Part shown: positions 45,321 to 54,457 of the stretch, one piece after another
Layout of the letters: every line of letters starts with the position of its first letter
Position numbering within the stretch: the stretch's first letter is position 1
NCBI RefSeq assembly: GCF_014905095.1
Contig: NZ_CP041165.1
Coordinates: 930,001 to 994,000 of the forward strand
Direction: 5' to 3'
DNA: 64,000 nt
From: Sulfurimonas marina
Lineage (GTDB): Bacteria; Campylobacterota; Campylobacteria; Campylobacterales; Sulfurimonadaceae
The notes under the pieces: generated by a model
The model's input: only the letters and a program-made list of their open reading frames with translations
The model's database searches: none
What the model was told of the DNA's origin: nothing
Translations under genes and position numbers: made by a program

Positions 45321-48300
45321 ATGCACATGTTGAGATTTAAGTCCTTAAAAAACAATTTAATCGTCAGTATGATCTTATTATTTGTCCTGATGGGGATAAC
45401 CATCGGGGCAAAGATATTGTCTGATGCAAAAAACACTTTGATACAACAAAGGTATCAGGAGTTGGAGATTGCAACCCAGATAAAAAAACGCTCTATAGAG
45501 CGTTATATAAAATTCAACATAATAGAGTTAGAACTTCTCGCAAAAAACACCCAACTTATAGATTTTACTTCATATCTTCTAAATACTCAAAAACAGACCG
45601 ATTCCAAACAATCTCAAGAGCTTTTTCTCCAAAATGACAAATATTTTAAAAACTATACACGTTTACATGAGTTATATGACCTGTTTATTATTGATGCAAA
45701 AGATGGAAATATTATATATACAGCGTTAAAAGAACCTGATTTAGGAAAAAGTGTACTCTCTTCACCTGGATTAAAAACGACAAAACTAGCAGTTGCATTT
45801 GCAGAAGCACTGCAGACAAAAAAAATATACTTAAGCGATATGGGGATCTATACGATAAGCGGAACGAAACCTTTTCTTTTCGGTGCAATCCCTATAACCG
45901 ATAAAAACGGAGAGCTCTTAGCAGTAGCTGCTATGCAAATACCATATGAGAATATTTCACGTTTTGTAAATATTGTCGGAGAGGAGCTTGTCAGTAAAGA
46001 AGCTTATTTAGTGGGTGAAGATTATGTTGTAAAAAGTTCTACTCTCCATAACGGAGCACAGCCCTCTTTTTTTAATACTTTCAGTAAGTCAGAAAGTTTT
46101 AGAATCCACTCTGATGTTGTGGAGCAGGCGTTACAAAGTGAAAGTAAAGTATTTATACAAGGTTTGGATTATGATTATCAAGAAGTGATAGCCGTTAGTG
46201 TACCTATTAAGATGGGAGGACTCCATTATCATTTGATCACAAAAGTAGATCTCGATGAGGTTTTAGCCCCATATCATAATGATGTAAAGAAAATTGTTTT
46301 TCTTATTGTTTTAACTATCTTAGGTGCAACTTTTTTAATGACTATGATTGTAAATGAGATTATGAAAAATGTTTCATATATCAATGAAAATGCAAAAAAT
46401 ATTTCACAAGGAAATTTTGCAACAAACTCATCACCAAAACTTTATATGGAACTTGAGCCCATCAATCAAATGCTTCTCAAGCAAACACATGTCTTACGAT
46501 CTTTAACAAGTTCAGTAAATGAGATCAAAGATGCCATTGAACATTCAGAATATGAAAAACGGATAGACTCCAGTGAATTTGAAGGTGCATTTGCAGAAAC
46601 GATAGAGACAATAAACGTACTTTTAGAGAAGCTGTATGATGCTATATGGTTTCAAAGCGGTGTTGCACATTTGATGAATGAAACGGCCTTGGTTGAAGAT
46701 GTTGAAAATATTTCAAAAACTGCTTTAGAGTTTTTATCTTCATATCTTAATATACCGATGGCAGCATTATATGTTTATGATGAACTCAATGAAATACTTA
46801 CACTCAAAGCTTCTTATGCCTATCAAAAATCGTCATACTTTAAAGAGTTCTTTGAACTGGGTGAGGGGAGTGTAGGGGAAAGTGCTCTGGAGAAAAAACG
46901 TTTAGCTTTACATATAGACGATATTAAAAACTTAAAAATAAACACTGCAATACTCTCTGTAACTCCAACAATGATTCTTTGTGAACCGATTATCTATAAA
47001 CAGCGACTTATCGGAGTGATAGAGTTCGCTTTAATAGATAAGTTGTCAGATCGGAAGATATACTTCTTATCTGAAGCTATACACTCTTTTGCTTCTATTT
47101 TATATCCGGCTATACAGTCAGATGTAACTAAAGAACTTCTTGCACAAACACAAGAGCAAAAAGCGGAGTTACAAAATCAAAGTGAAGAGTTAAAACAGTC
47201 AAACGTAATGCTTGAGGAACAGCAACAAAATCTTGAAGTTTTAGCACAAGATCTGCAGATAAAAAACGGTGAGTTGCAACAGACGCAAGATCAACTTTTA
47301 TTTAAAAATACAGAACTTGAGCGAGCGAATCGTTATAAGAGTGAATTTTTTGCAAATATGAGTCATGAGTTACGTACGCCTCTCAATGCAATAATACTAT
47401 TATCAAAACTTCTTGTAGACGATCTCAAAGCTACCGAAGATGAAGAGGTTGTTAAAAAAATAGGGATAATTCATAAGTCAGGAAACGATCTGCTTCGCTT
47501 GATCAATGACATTTTGGATTTTGCAAAGAGTGAGTCAGGAAAACTGGAATTGCATAACACAGTTTTTTTACTGGACACTCTTGTTACTGAACTGCATCAG
47601 GAATTTGATTATCTGGCACAGGAAAAGTCACTGGAGTTTTCAATTTCCAATGAGTATAAAGGGGAGTTTGAAGCAGATTACGATAAGCTCTTACAAGTGT
47701 TGCGAAATTTACTCTCTAATGCATTTAAATTTACAGATAAGGGATCGGTAACGGTCAGTATATTTGAAGATGAGATACAAAACAAACTAGTGTTTTTAGT
47801 AACAGATACGGGAATAGGTATCTCTAAAGAGCAGCAATATATTATCTTCGATCCGTTCCGTCAAGCAGATGGTTCAAGCAGTAGAAAGTATGGCGGTACA
47901 GGTTTGGGTCTCTCAATTAGTAAAGAGTTTATTGCTATGATGGGTGGTGAGATTGTACTTGAAAGCTCATCGGAGAAAGGGAGCCAGTTTAAAATTACAA
48001 TTCCGTTACGCCAAATAAAGAAAGCGGAGTTAACGAATAGTTCTAATAAAAATAGTATTGAAACAACTGTACTTGAACAGCCTGCTAAGAAGAGTTCCAA
48101 AGCATCTGTTAATTTAGCGGGAAAAACTATCTTGATAGTTGATGATGATGTAAGAAATATTTTTGCCCTCTCATCTCTTTTTGAAAAAACAGGTGCGAAT
48201 GTGGAAAATGCTTTTAACGGTATAGAAGCTTTAGAAACTTTAAAAAAAGAGAAGATAGACATTGTATTAATGGATATAATGATGCCGGAGATGGATGGGT

Positions 48301-48488
48301 ATGAAACGATTAAAAAGATTCGTAAAGAGATGGGACTTGAAAATTTACCGATCATAGTGATAAGTGCTAAAGCGATGAAAGAAGATATTGAACGTGCGCT
48401 TGAAGTAGGGGCGAATGAGTATCTCACAAAACCGATAGAGTTTGAGAACTTAGAGCGCATGGTTGAAAGCTGGTTATATAAAAGATGA
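45321..48488 (+). CDS. hybrid histidine kinase: dCache-HAMP-GAF-coil-HisKA-HATPase-REC
   Basis: The 1055-residue protein has membrane helices near residues 10-30 and 330-350 enclosing a double-Cache-like periplasmic sensor. A HAMP region follows and a GAF domain near 450-600. A coiled coil rich in Glu and Gln spans about 605-670. The HisKA has phospho-His 682 (MSHELRTPLN), the HATPase has [20 protein letters not shown], and the receiver has Asp985 (MDIMMPEMDG). It heads an operon and overlaps the CheB-CheR gene by 4 bases (ATGA). The ligand is unknown. Confidence 0.9.
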   Translation: MHMLRFKSLKNNLIVSMILLFVLMGITIGAKILSDAKNTLIQQRYQELEIATQIKKRSIERYIKFNIIELELLAKNTQLIDFTSYLLNTQKQTDSKQSQELFLQNDKYFKNYTRLHELYDLFIIDAKDGNIIYTALKEPDLGKSVLSSPGLKTTKLAVAFAEALQTKKIYLSDMGIYTISGTKPFLFGAIPITDKNGELLAVAAMQIPYENISRFVNIVGEELVSKEAYLVGEDYVVKSSTLHNGAQPSFFNTFSKSESFRIHSDVVEQALQSESKVFIQGLDYDYQEVIAVSVPIKMGGLHYHLITKVDLDEVLAPYHNDVKKIVFLIVLTILGATFLMTMIVNEIMKNVSYINENAKNISQGNFATNSSPKLYMELEPINQMLLKQTHVLRSLTSSVNEIKDAIEHSEYEKRIDSSEFEGAFAETIETINVLLEKLYDAIWFQSGVAHLMNETALVEDVENISKTALEFLSSYLNIPMAALYVYDELNEILTLKASYAYQKSSYFKEFFELGEGSVGESALEKKRLALHIDDIKNLKINTAILSVTPTMILCEPIIYKQRLIGVIEFALIDKLSDRKIYFLSEAIHSFASILYPAIQSDVTKELLAQTQEQKAELQNQSEELKQSNVMLEEQQQNLEVLAQDLQIKNGELQQTQDQLLFKNTELERANRYKSEFFANMSHELRTPLNAIILLSKLLVDDLKATEDEEVVKKIGIIHKSGNDLLRLINDILDFAKSESGKLELHNTVFLLDTLVTELHQEFDYLAQEKSLEFSISNEYKGEFEADYDKLLQVLRNLLSNAFKFTDKGSVTVSIFEDEIQNKLVFLVTDTGIGISKEQQYIIFDPFRQADGSSSRKYGGTGLGLSISKEFIAMMGGEIVLESSSEKGSQFKITIPLRQIKKAELTNSSNKNSIETTVLEQPAKKSSKASVNLAGKTILIVDDDVRNIFALSSLFEKTGANVENAFNGIEALETLKKEKIDIVLMDIMMPEMDGYETIKKIRKEMGLENLPIIVISAKAMKEDIERALEVGANEYLTKPIEFENLERMVESWLYKR

Positions 48489-50155
48489 AAACGATGTTTT
48501 TGAATAAGTGTGATGAAGAGATCCATAAAGTGATCATAAAAGGGGAGATAAATGAAGAAACAATCTCCCAGCTAGATACATTTTTAGAGACGACGTGTAC
48601 AGATCATAAGATAGAGCTGGTCTTTGAAAAGATTTATGTTGTACCGAGGGTAATGGTGGAGTGGTTACAGGAGCTTTTTACTACCAAAAAATATCCGATG
48701 CTAAAAGTAGATGTAACACAAGAGAGACTTTATGCATATTTGCACTCTTTAGGAATTCAGATAAATATCTCCTGTGATAAAGAGGGGTATAACGATATTC
48801 AGGCTATAGCATTAGGGGGAAGTACAGGAAGTACGACTATGTTTCAAAAAATGCTTTCATGTATTGTCTCTACTGATATAAGTGTTTTTATCGTACAGCA
48901 TGCCAGTTATGAAGGGATGAGTTTACTTCCAAGCGTGTTACAGCGTTTTACCTCTTTGGAAGTGATATCTCCACAACATTTACAAAAAGTAGAAAAAGCC
49001 AAGGTGTACGTTGCACCTCCAAACTATCACATGAAAGTGGAAAATGGATATATCATCTTGGAGCAAAGCAATAGAGTTAATTATTCAAGACCTTCTGTAA
49101 GTGTCCTCTATAGGTCAATAGCGCAGGAGTATGGTCCACATGCTATATGTATAACAAGTTGCGGCTATGGACATGACGGCAGTGACGTTGTTGGGGAAGT
49201 TTTATCTCATGGGACATATATGATTGCACAAAAATCCAAAGAGTGTGAGGCAACGTTAATGCCTGAGAGTATCTCTCAAACAGAGAAAATTTCTCATGTA
49301 TTGTCTATAGAGGTGATATGTGAGCTTTTAAGAATTTTAAACGATAACAGCTTTGTTAATAAAGAGCTTCTCTTTTTTAGACTGCTTAAAAAAATTTACG
49401 GATACGACTTTACCCACTACAATCTTCAAAGCCTTAAACGACTTCTTGCTCTTGAAATACAAAGATGTGCCAGTGATAATCATAACGGGTTTTATCATAG
49501 TGTTATCCTAAATAAAGAGCGTTTTGAAAAAATGTTATTTGCATTAACGGTAAATGTCACGGAGTTTTTTAGAAAGCCTTACTCTTTTAAAGGTTTAAAT
49601 CACTTTATAGAAGAGGAACAAAAGATTTCTCCCCATATGAAGTTCTGGGTTGCAGGATGTGCAAGCGGTGAAGAAGCATACTCTTTAGGGATGATGTTAC
49701 ATGAAAATGGGTTCTTAGAAAATTCATTAATCTATGCAACAGATATTAATGAGATGATGGTTCAGATCGCTAGAAACGGTCTCTACTCAGTTGAGCATCT
49801 ATCGACAAACCGTTTAAATGCGCAAACAGTTCTACAAAAGAAACCTTTTGATGAAAATATACAACTCAAAGAGAGCTTTTTTTCGATTACGGAAGAGATT
49901 AGAAAAAAGATACTCTTTTTTCAGCATAACCTTGCAACAGATAGTTCGTTTAATGAGTTTAACTTTATTTTATGTAAAAACGTACTAATATATTTTGATG
50001 ATGAATTGCAAAATCAAGTTTTCCAACTATTTTACGATTCTTTATCTGTAGGCGGATATCTACAATTAGGTACAAGCGAAACATTAATATTTGAGTTTAG
50101 GGATAGGTTTAAAGTTGTTGACATAGAGAGCAGGATTTTTCAGAAGGTAGGATAA
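48485..50155 (+). CDS. CheB-CheR fusion: chemoreceptor-type methylesterase and methyltransferase
   Basis: The 556-residue protein has ~95 residues of unassigned N-terminal domain, perhaps STAS-like, instead of the usual receiver. The CheB domain (about 100-285) has the triad Ser113 (GGSTGST), His139 (VQHAS) and Asp231 (GHDGSD). The CheR domain (about 295-556) has TEFFRKPYSF, the SAM-binding AGCASGEEAYSL at 390-401, ATDINEMM and CKNVLIYF. Both activities look intact. No chemoreceptor is in this operon, so the target of methylation may be the kinase upstream. It overlaps the kinase gene by 4 bases. Confidence 0.88.
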   Translation: MKTMFLNKCDEEIHKVIIKGEINEETISQLDTFLETTCTDHKIELVFEKIYVVPRVMVEWLQELFTTKKYPMLKVDVTQERLYAYLHSLGIQINISCDKEGYNDIQAIALGGSTGSTTMFQKMLSCIVSTDISVFIVQHASYEGMSLLPSVLQRFTSLEVISPQHLQKVEKAKVYVAPPNYHMKVENGYIILEQSNRVNYSRPSVSVLYRSIAQEYGPHAICITSCGYGHDGSDVVGEVLSHGTYMIAQKSKECEATLMPESISQTEKISHVLSIEVICELLRILNDNSFVNKELLFFRLLKKIYGYDFTHYNLQSLKRLLALEIQRCASDNHNGFYHSVILNKERFEKMLFALTVNVTEFFRKPYSFKGLNHFIEEEQKISPHMKFWVAGCASGEEAYSLGMMLHENGFLENSLIYATDINEMMVQIARNGLYSVEHLSTNRLNAQTVLQKKPFDENIQLKESFFSITEEIRKKILFFQHNLATDSSFNEFNFILCKNVLIYFDDELQNQVFQLFYDSLSVGGYLQLGTSETLIFEFRDRFKVVDIESRIFQKVG

Positions 50156-50156
50156 G

Positions 50157-51413
50157 ATGAAGAAGTATCATTTGTTATGTGTTGATGATGATGAGGTAAA
50201 TCTTATTTCCCTGAAAGCTCTACTTGACAAAGTGCCTCAATTTGAAATCCACTGTGTACGCTCTGCCCAAGCAGGACTTAAATGGCTTTTAGAACATAAA
50301 GTTGACCTTATTTTACTTGATATTATGATGCCTGAAATTGATGGATTTGAGATGGCCTCATTGATCCGCAAACGAGATGCCTTGTCTCACATTCCCATAA
50401 TCTATGTAACAGCAAGAGATGATGATACGGTTGTTTCAGAAGCCTTTAATAAAGGTGGGAACGATTATATATCTAAACCTATTAGAAGTGAAGAACTTAT
50501 AGCTCGTATCTGGATGCAGATAGGTTTAATGACAAAAGAGCAAGAGATTCGACAGAAACTAAGTTTGATCGAGTATATGATGGAGATGCAACCAAGTATG
50601 GTGATTGTCACCGATGGTCATAAACTCCTTAAAGCAAACAGGCCTTTTTTTGAGTGCTCCGGTTATGATTCTGAAGAGAGCTTCAATATCCACTACCATG
50701 ATATCTCCTCTTGTTTTGATGAGCATGGAGATTCTCAAGACTCTTTGGCACAATTGATAGAAAAAGCAAGAGAATCTAAACAAGCTTCTACTATTATGAA
50801 TTTGAAGTTTGAACATCAAGCAGAGGGGATAACGGTTAAAGCAGATGCCGTATGTATGGGAAATGATGAGGATATTCTCATAACCTTTACAGATATCAGT
50901 GAAATTCAGGAAGAGAATGAGATGTTATGGCACGATGTTCTACACGATTCCCTTACCGGGCTTTACAATCGTCGTAGATGCAGTGAAGAACTGCAACATC
51001 AGTGTGCTCAGGCTAAAAGATATGGACATACTTTTTCTCTGCTCTTTTTTGATATAGACAATTTTAAAGATGTAAACGATACTTACGGACATCCGAAAGG
51101 GGATGAAGTACTGCGTACTATAGCAAACAATATCATCTCATTAAGACAAAGTGATTTAGTATGTCGATTCGGCGGTGAAGAGTTTTTAATTATATTACCG
51201 CATACGCAGCTAAAAGACGCCATTTCTGTAGCTCAGGATATTCGTAAAAGCATTGAGGAAGATACTTCGCACGGTCTTAAGAGTGTTACATGTAGTTTTG
51301 GAGTTGTGGAGTATCAAAAAGAGGATACACCTGCTACTTTGTTGGAAAAAGTAGATAAAGCTTTATATCAAGCAAAAGCCCGTGGTAAAAATTGTGTGGA
51401 ACACCTATTATGA
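50157..51413 (+). CDS. response regulator diguanylate cyclase (REC-PAS-GGDEF)
   Basis: The 418-residue protein has a receiver (LCVDDDEVN, phospho-Asp near 57 in LLDIMMPEIDG) and a PAS-like middle (about 130-250). The GGDEF domain has the active motif FGGEEF at 339-343 and the inhibition site RQSD five residues before it. It should make c-di-GMP, switched by the receiver and limited by product. It starts one base after the CheB-CheR stop, and its stop overlaps the next start as ATGA. Confidence 0.92.
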   Translation: MKKYHLLCVDDDEVNLISLKALLDKVPQFEIHCVRSAQAGLKWLLEHKVDLILLDIMMPEIDGFEMASLIRKRDALSHIPIIYVTARDDDTVVSEAFNKGGNDYISKPIRSEELIARIWMQIGLMTKEQEIRQKLSLIEYMMEMQPSMVIVTDGHKLLKANRPFFECSGYDSEESFNIHYHDISSCFDEHGDSQDSLAQLIEKARESKQASTIMNLKFEHQAEGITVKADAVCMGNDEDILITFTDISEIQEENEMLWHDVLHDSLTGLYNRRRCSEELQHQCAQAKRYGHTFSLLFFDIDNFKDVNDTYGHPKGDEVLRTIANNIISLRQSDLVCRFGGEEFLIILPHTQLKDAISVAQDIRKSIEEDTSHGLKSVTCSFGVVEYQKEDTPATLLEKVDKALYQAKARGKNCVEHLL

Positions 51414-53221
51414 AAAAGCATATATATAATCTGTTGTGTATAGATGACGTTGAAGATAACCTCTATGCATATGAGTTGATACTCTCTAAAATGCAAGAGG
51501 TTAAAGTATATAAGGCTTCTAGTGGAGATGAGGCCCTTAAAATGTTATTGCGTCAACCGATTGATCTTATACTTTTAGATATTCAAATGCCGGAGATGGA
51601 CGGATATGAGGTTGCCAAGCTTCTTAAAAGTACACATCAAACGCAACATATCCCTATTATTTTTATTACGGCAGTTTTTAAAGCCGAAGAGTTTATTGCC
51701 AAAGGGTTTGCAGCGGGTGCGGTAGATTATCTGACAAAACCTTTAGATGACAATTTACTGATAAACCGTATCCGTCTTTATCTTTCTATATTTGAACAAA
51801 AAAAGCTGGCGGAGGAAAATCTTGAGCTGTTTTATATGATTGCCCAGGGGATAGGGGATGGGCTATATGTAACCAAGAGAGACGGAACTTTAGAGTTTAT
51901 TAATGATACTGCACTCGATATTTTGGGCTATAAAAAAGAGGAACTATTAAACATCTCCATACATGAAAAGATACATGCTTATGATATACGTGGACATAAA
52001 ATTTCTCAAGCTGAATGCCCTATACATAATGTTGATAAGATTAACGGTGTAAGCAGGATAGATGAAGATATAGTTCGTGCTAAAAACGGGACTTTGTTAC
52101 CGGTGATGAGTATCTCCTCTACTATAGAGGGAGTGGACCATCAAACAAAGATAGTAACACTTTTTCGCGATCGTACAAAAGACCTTGAATATAAAACATT
52201 GCAAAAACATATACTTGATTCTAAAAACAAGATGCTTTTGATGCTTATAGATGCCATTGATAAACGAGATCCTTATACTGCGGGACATACAAAACGTGTA
52301 GCTATATATTGTGAGCTTATTGCAAAAGGGATGAATTATCCCCAAGAAGATATAGATTTGCTTGTTGATGCGGCTCATTTACATGATATAGGAAAAATAT
52401 CAACCCCTGACGTTATCTTATTAAAACCGACACACTTTGAGCCTGATGAGTATGAGATAATGAAACTGCATTTGCAAACAGGATATGAGCTTTTAATGCA
52501 AACAGAGGATTATAAAGAGATCGCAGAGGTGATGCGTTATCATCATGAAAGATATGATGGGACAGGGTATCCGATGGGAATCTCCGGAGATGCTATACCT
52601 CCTCTAGCTAGAATAATGATGGTTGCGGATGCATTTGATGCAATGACGACAAACAGGATTTATAAAAAGTCTAAAAGCGTTTCAGAAGCATTGGCAGAGA
52701 TTAATCAGTGTTCAGGTCAGCAGTTTCATCCTGAAGTTGCAGAAACTGCTCAAAGAGTTTTAAAAGATATAAATATACAGCAGTATCACGATCAGACACC
52801 AAATACACCGCTAGAAGAGAAGCGTTTTGCATTCTTTTATCATGACAGGTTAACGGGAAGTTACAATGCTGAATATCTCCCTGTGGTACTTGAAAATGAC
52901 TATGCCGATCAAAAGGTTTATATCTATAAACTCAATATACATCAGATGAATCAGTACAATAGAGAATATGGTTGGGAAGCGGGTAATTTACTCTTAAAAT
53001 CCTTATGTAACGAGATTGTTAAAAAATTTAAACATAAACATGTCTTTAGAATTTCGGGGGATGATTTTTTGGTAGTCTCCAAAGAGAACGATATTAACGA
53101 GATTTTATCTTTAAGTGCATACTTGAAACAACAAGCTATGTATCTAGGGATATCTTTAGAAAAACATACTCTTGAAAAAGAGGATAGGGATTATTCCAAA
53201 CTGCTTTTAGAACTACAGTAG
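51410..53221 (+). CDS. REC-PAS-HD-GYP protein with degenerate GGDEF tail
   Basis: The 603-residue protein has a receiver (LCIDDVEDN, LLDIQMPEMDG), a PAS domain, and an HD-GYP phosphodiesterase with AAHLHDIGKIS, KLHLQTGYELL and YHHERYDGTGYP. The C-terminal ~150 residues look like a GGDEF fold with SGDDF in place of the active motif and no other catalytic residues. It probably hydrolyses c-di-GMP on phosphorylation. The ATG at 51410 overlaps the preceding stop; an earlier ATG at 51392 is less likely. Confidence 0.9.
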   Translation: MKKHIYNLLCIDDVEDNLYAYELILSKMQEVKVYKASSGDEALKMLLRQPIDLILLDIQMPEMDGYEVAKLLKSTHQTQHIPIIFITAVFKAEEFIAKGFAAGAVDYLTKPLDDNLLINRIRLYLSIFEQKKLAEENLELFYMIAQGIGDGLYVTKRDGTLEFINDTALDILGYKKEELLNISIHEKIHAYDIRGHKISQAECPIHNVDKINGVSRIDEDIVRAKNGTLLPVMSISSTIEGVDHQTKIVTLFRDRTKDLEYKTLQKHILDSKNKMLLMLIDAIDKRDPYTAGHTKRVAIYCELIAKGMNYPQEDIDLLVDAAHLHDIGKISTPDVILLKPTHFEPDEYEIMKLHLQTGYELLMQTEDYKEIAEVMRYHHERYDGTGYPMGISGDAIPPLARIMMVADAFDAMTTNRIYKKSKSVSEALAEINQCSGQQFHPEVAETAQRVLKDINIQQYHDQTPNTPLEEKRFAFFYHDRLTGSYNAEYLPVVLENDYADQKVYIYKLNIHQMNQYNREYGWEAGNLLLKSLCNEIVKKFKHKHVFRISGDDFLVVSKENDINEILSLSAYLKQQAMYLGISLEKHTLEKEDRDYSKLLLELQ

Positions 53222-54457
53222 AGTAATCCTGTTTCTACCATCACTTTTAGATTGATAAAGGGCAATATCTGCACGTTTTATAGTATCATAAATATCTTCA
53301 TTGGTTTGAAAGAAAGTCGCACCGATACTGCAGGTGATATTTCCTATAGTTGTGAAGTTGTATTGTTCGATCGCACTTCTTAGTTTTTCAAGTATTTTTT
53401 CAACAAATGCTCTCTCTTGTAATGAAACAATTAATATGAACTCTTCTCCGCCCCAGCGTATAAGTGTATCTGTATCTCTTATCGAGTTTTGAATCACTTC
53501 AACAAACTCTTGTAAAATAATATCCCCGACATCGTGACCATATGTGTCATTTACCTGTTTAAAGTAATCAATATCGAAAAATGCGACTACTTTTAGTTCA
53601 TCATTGTAGCGATTATTTTTTGTAAATCTATCAACATTTTGATGAAAATAGGTACGATTATAAGCCCCTGTTAAAGGATCGTGAATCACTTGCTCCTCAA
53701 GAAGTCGTTGTTTCTCAATAGATTCAGTGATATCATTAAAATCGATTATGTACATTGTTGAAGCGGGAATCGATTGCACAGAAACATGAAATATAGTTAT
53801 CTTGCTATCTTTGGAACGAATTGCCACGTTTCTCTTGTCCTGAGGAAGTTTTTGAATCTTCTCTATCCATTCTCCACTTTGGTCATCAGGATTTGGATAA
53901 AAGCAACCCTTAATATTGACAAAGGCATCACATATACACGTAAAATATTTAAAAAATTGGTCACTATCTTCAAAATCAAAAAAATCTAAACCTGTTTGAT
54001 TTATAAAAGTGAGATCAGCTCCATCGCTAAGTACAATAATAGTGGACTGCATATTGAGCATCATCTCTAAAAACTTTTGTAACTGGTGGACATGAAGATG
54101 CGTTTGTACCCTTGCTATAAGCTCTTTTGGATTAAAAGGTTTTGTAATATAGTCGTTTCCTCCGATATCAAATCCCTCTACAATGGAGTCTTCATTTTTT
54201 TGTGACGTAAGAAATATAATAGGGATATGATCATACTTTTTTTGTTCACGGATTTGTTTTGCTACTTCAAAACCGTTTATGCCAGGCATTTGGATATCTA
54301 ACAGTATAAGTTCTATGTTAAACTTTTCAATTGCCATAAGTGCTTTCGTCCCATTATGTGCAACACGGAGATCATATTTGTCGGTTAGTATATTTGAAAC
54401 AATATCAACATTTGTTTGTTCATCATCTACAACAAGAACAATGGGTTTATTATCCAT
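53213..54457 (-). CDS. response regulator diguanylate cyclase (REC-PAS-GGDEF), second copy
   Basis: The 414-residue protein has a receiver (VLVVDDEQTN, LLDIQMPGING), a PAS-like middle and a GGDEF domain with WGGEEF and the inhibition site RDTD. It starts at ATG 54457, with AAGGAGA upstream, inside the end of the multi-PAS kinase gene (8-base overlap). Its 3' end overlaps the HD-GYP gene by nine bases, convergent. It is likely a target of the multi-PAS kinase. Confidence 0.92.
   Translation of the reverse strand: MDNKPIVLVVDDEQTNVDIVSNILTDKYDLRVAHNGTKALMAIEKFNIELILLDIQMPGINGFEVAKQIREQKKYDHIPIIFLTSQKNEDSIVEGFDIGGNDYITKPFNPKELIARVQTHLHVHQLQKFLEMMLNMQSTIIVLSDGADLTFINQTGLDFFDFEDSDQFFKYFTCICDAFVNIKGCFYPNPDDQSGEWIEKIQKLPQDKRNVAIRSKDSKITIFHVSVQSIPASTMYIIDFNDITESIEKQRLLEEQVIHDPLTGAYNRTYFHQNVDRFTKNNRYNDELKVVAFFDIDYFKQVNDTYGHDVGDIILQEFVEVIQNSIRDTDTLIRWGGEEFILIVSLQERAFVEKILEKLRSAIEQYNFTTIGNITCSIGATFFQTNEDIYDTIKRADIALYQSKSDGRNRITLL

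Noticed and set aside
47861-48526. 221-residue open frame on the minus strand.
   Set aside because: It is antisense to the receiver of the hybrid kinase and the start of the CheB-CheR gene, both well supported, and has no recognisable domain.
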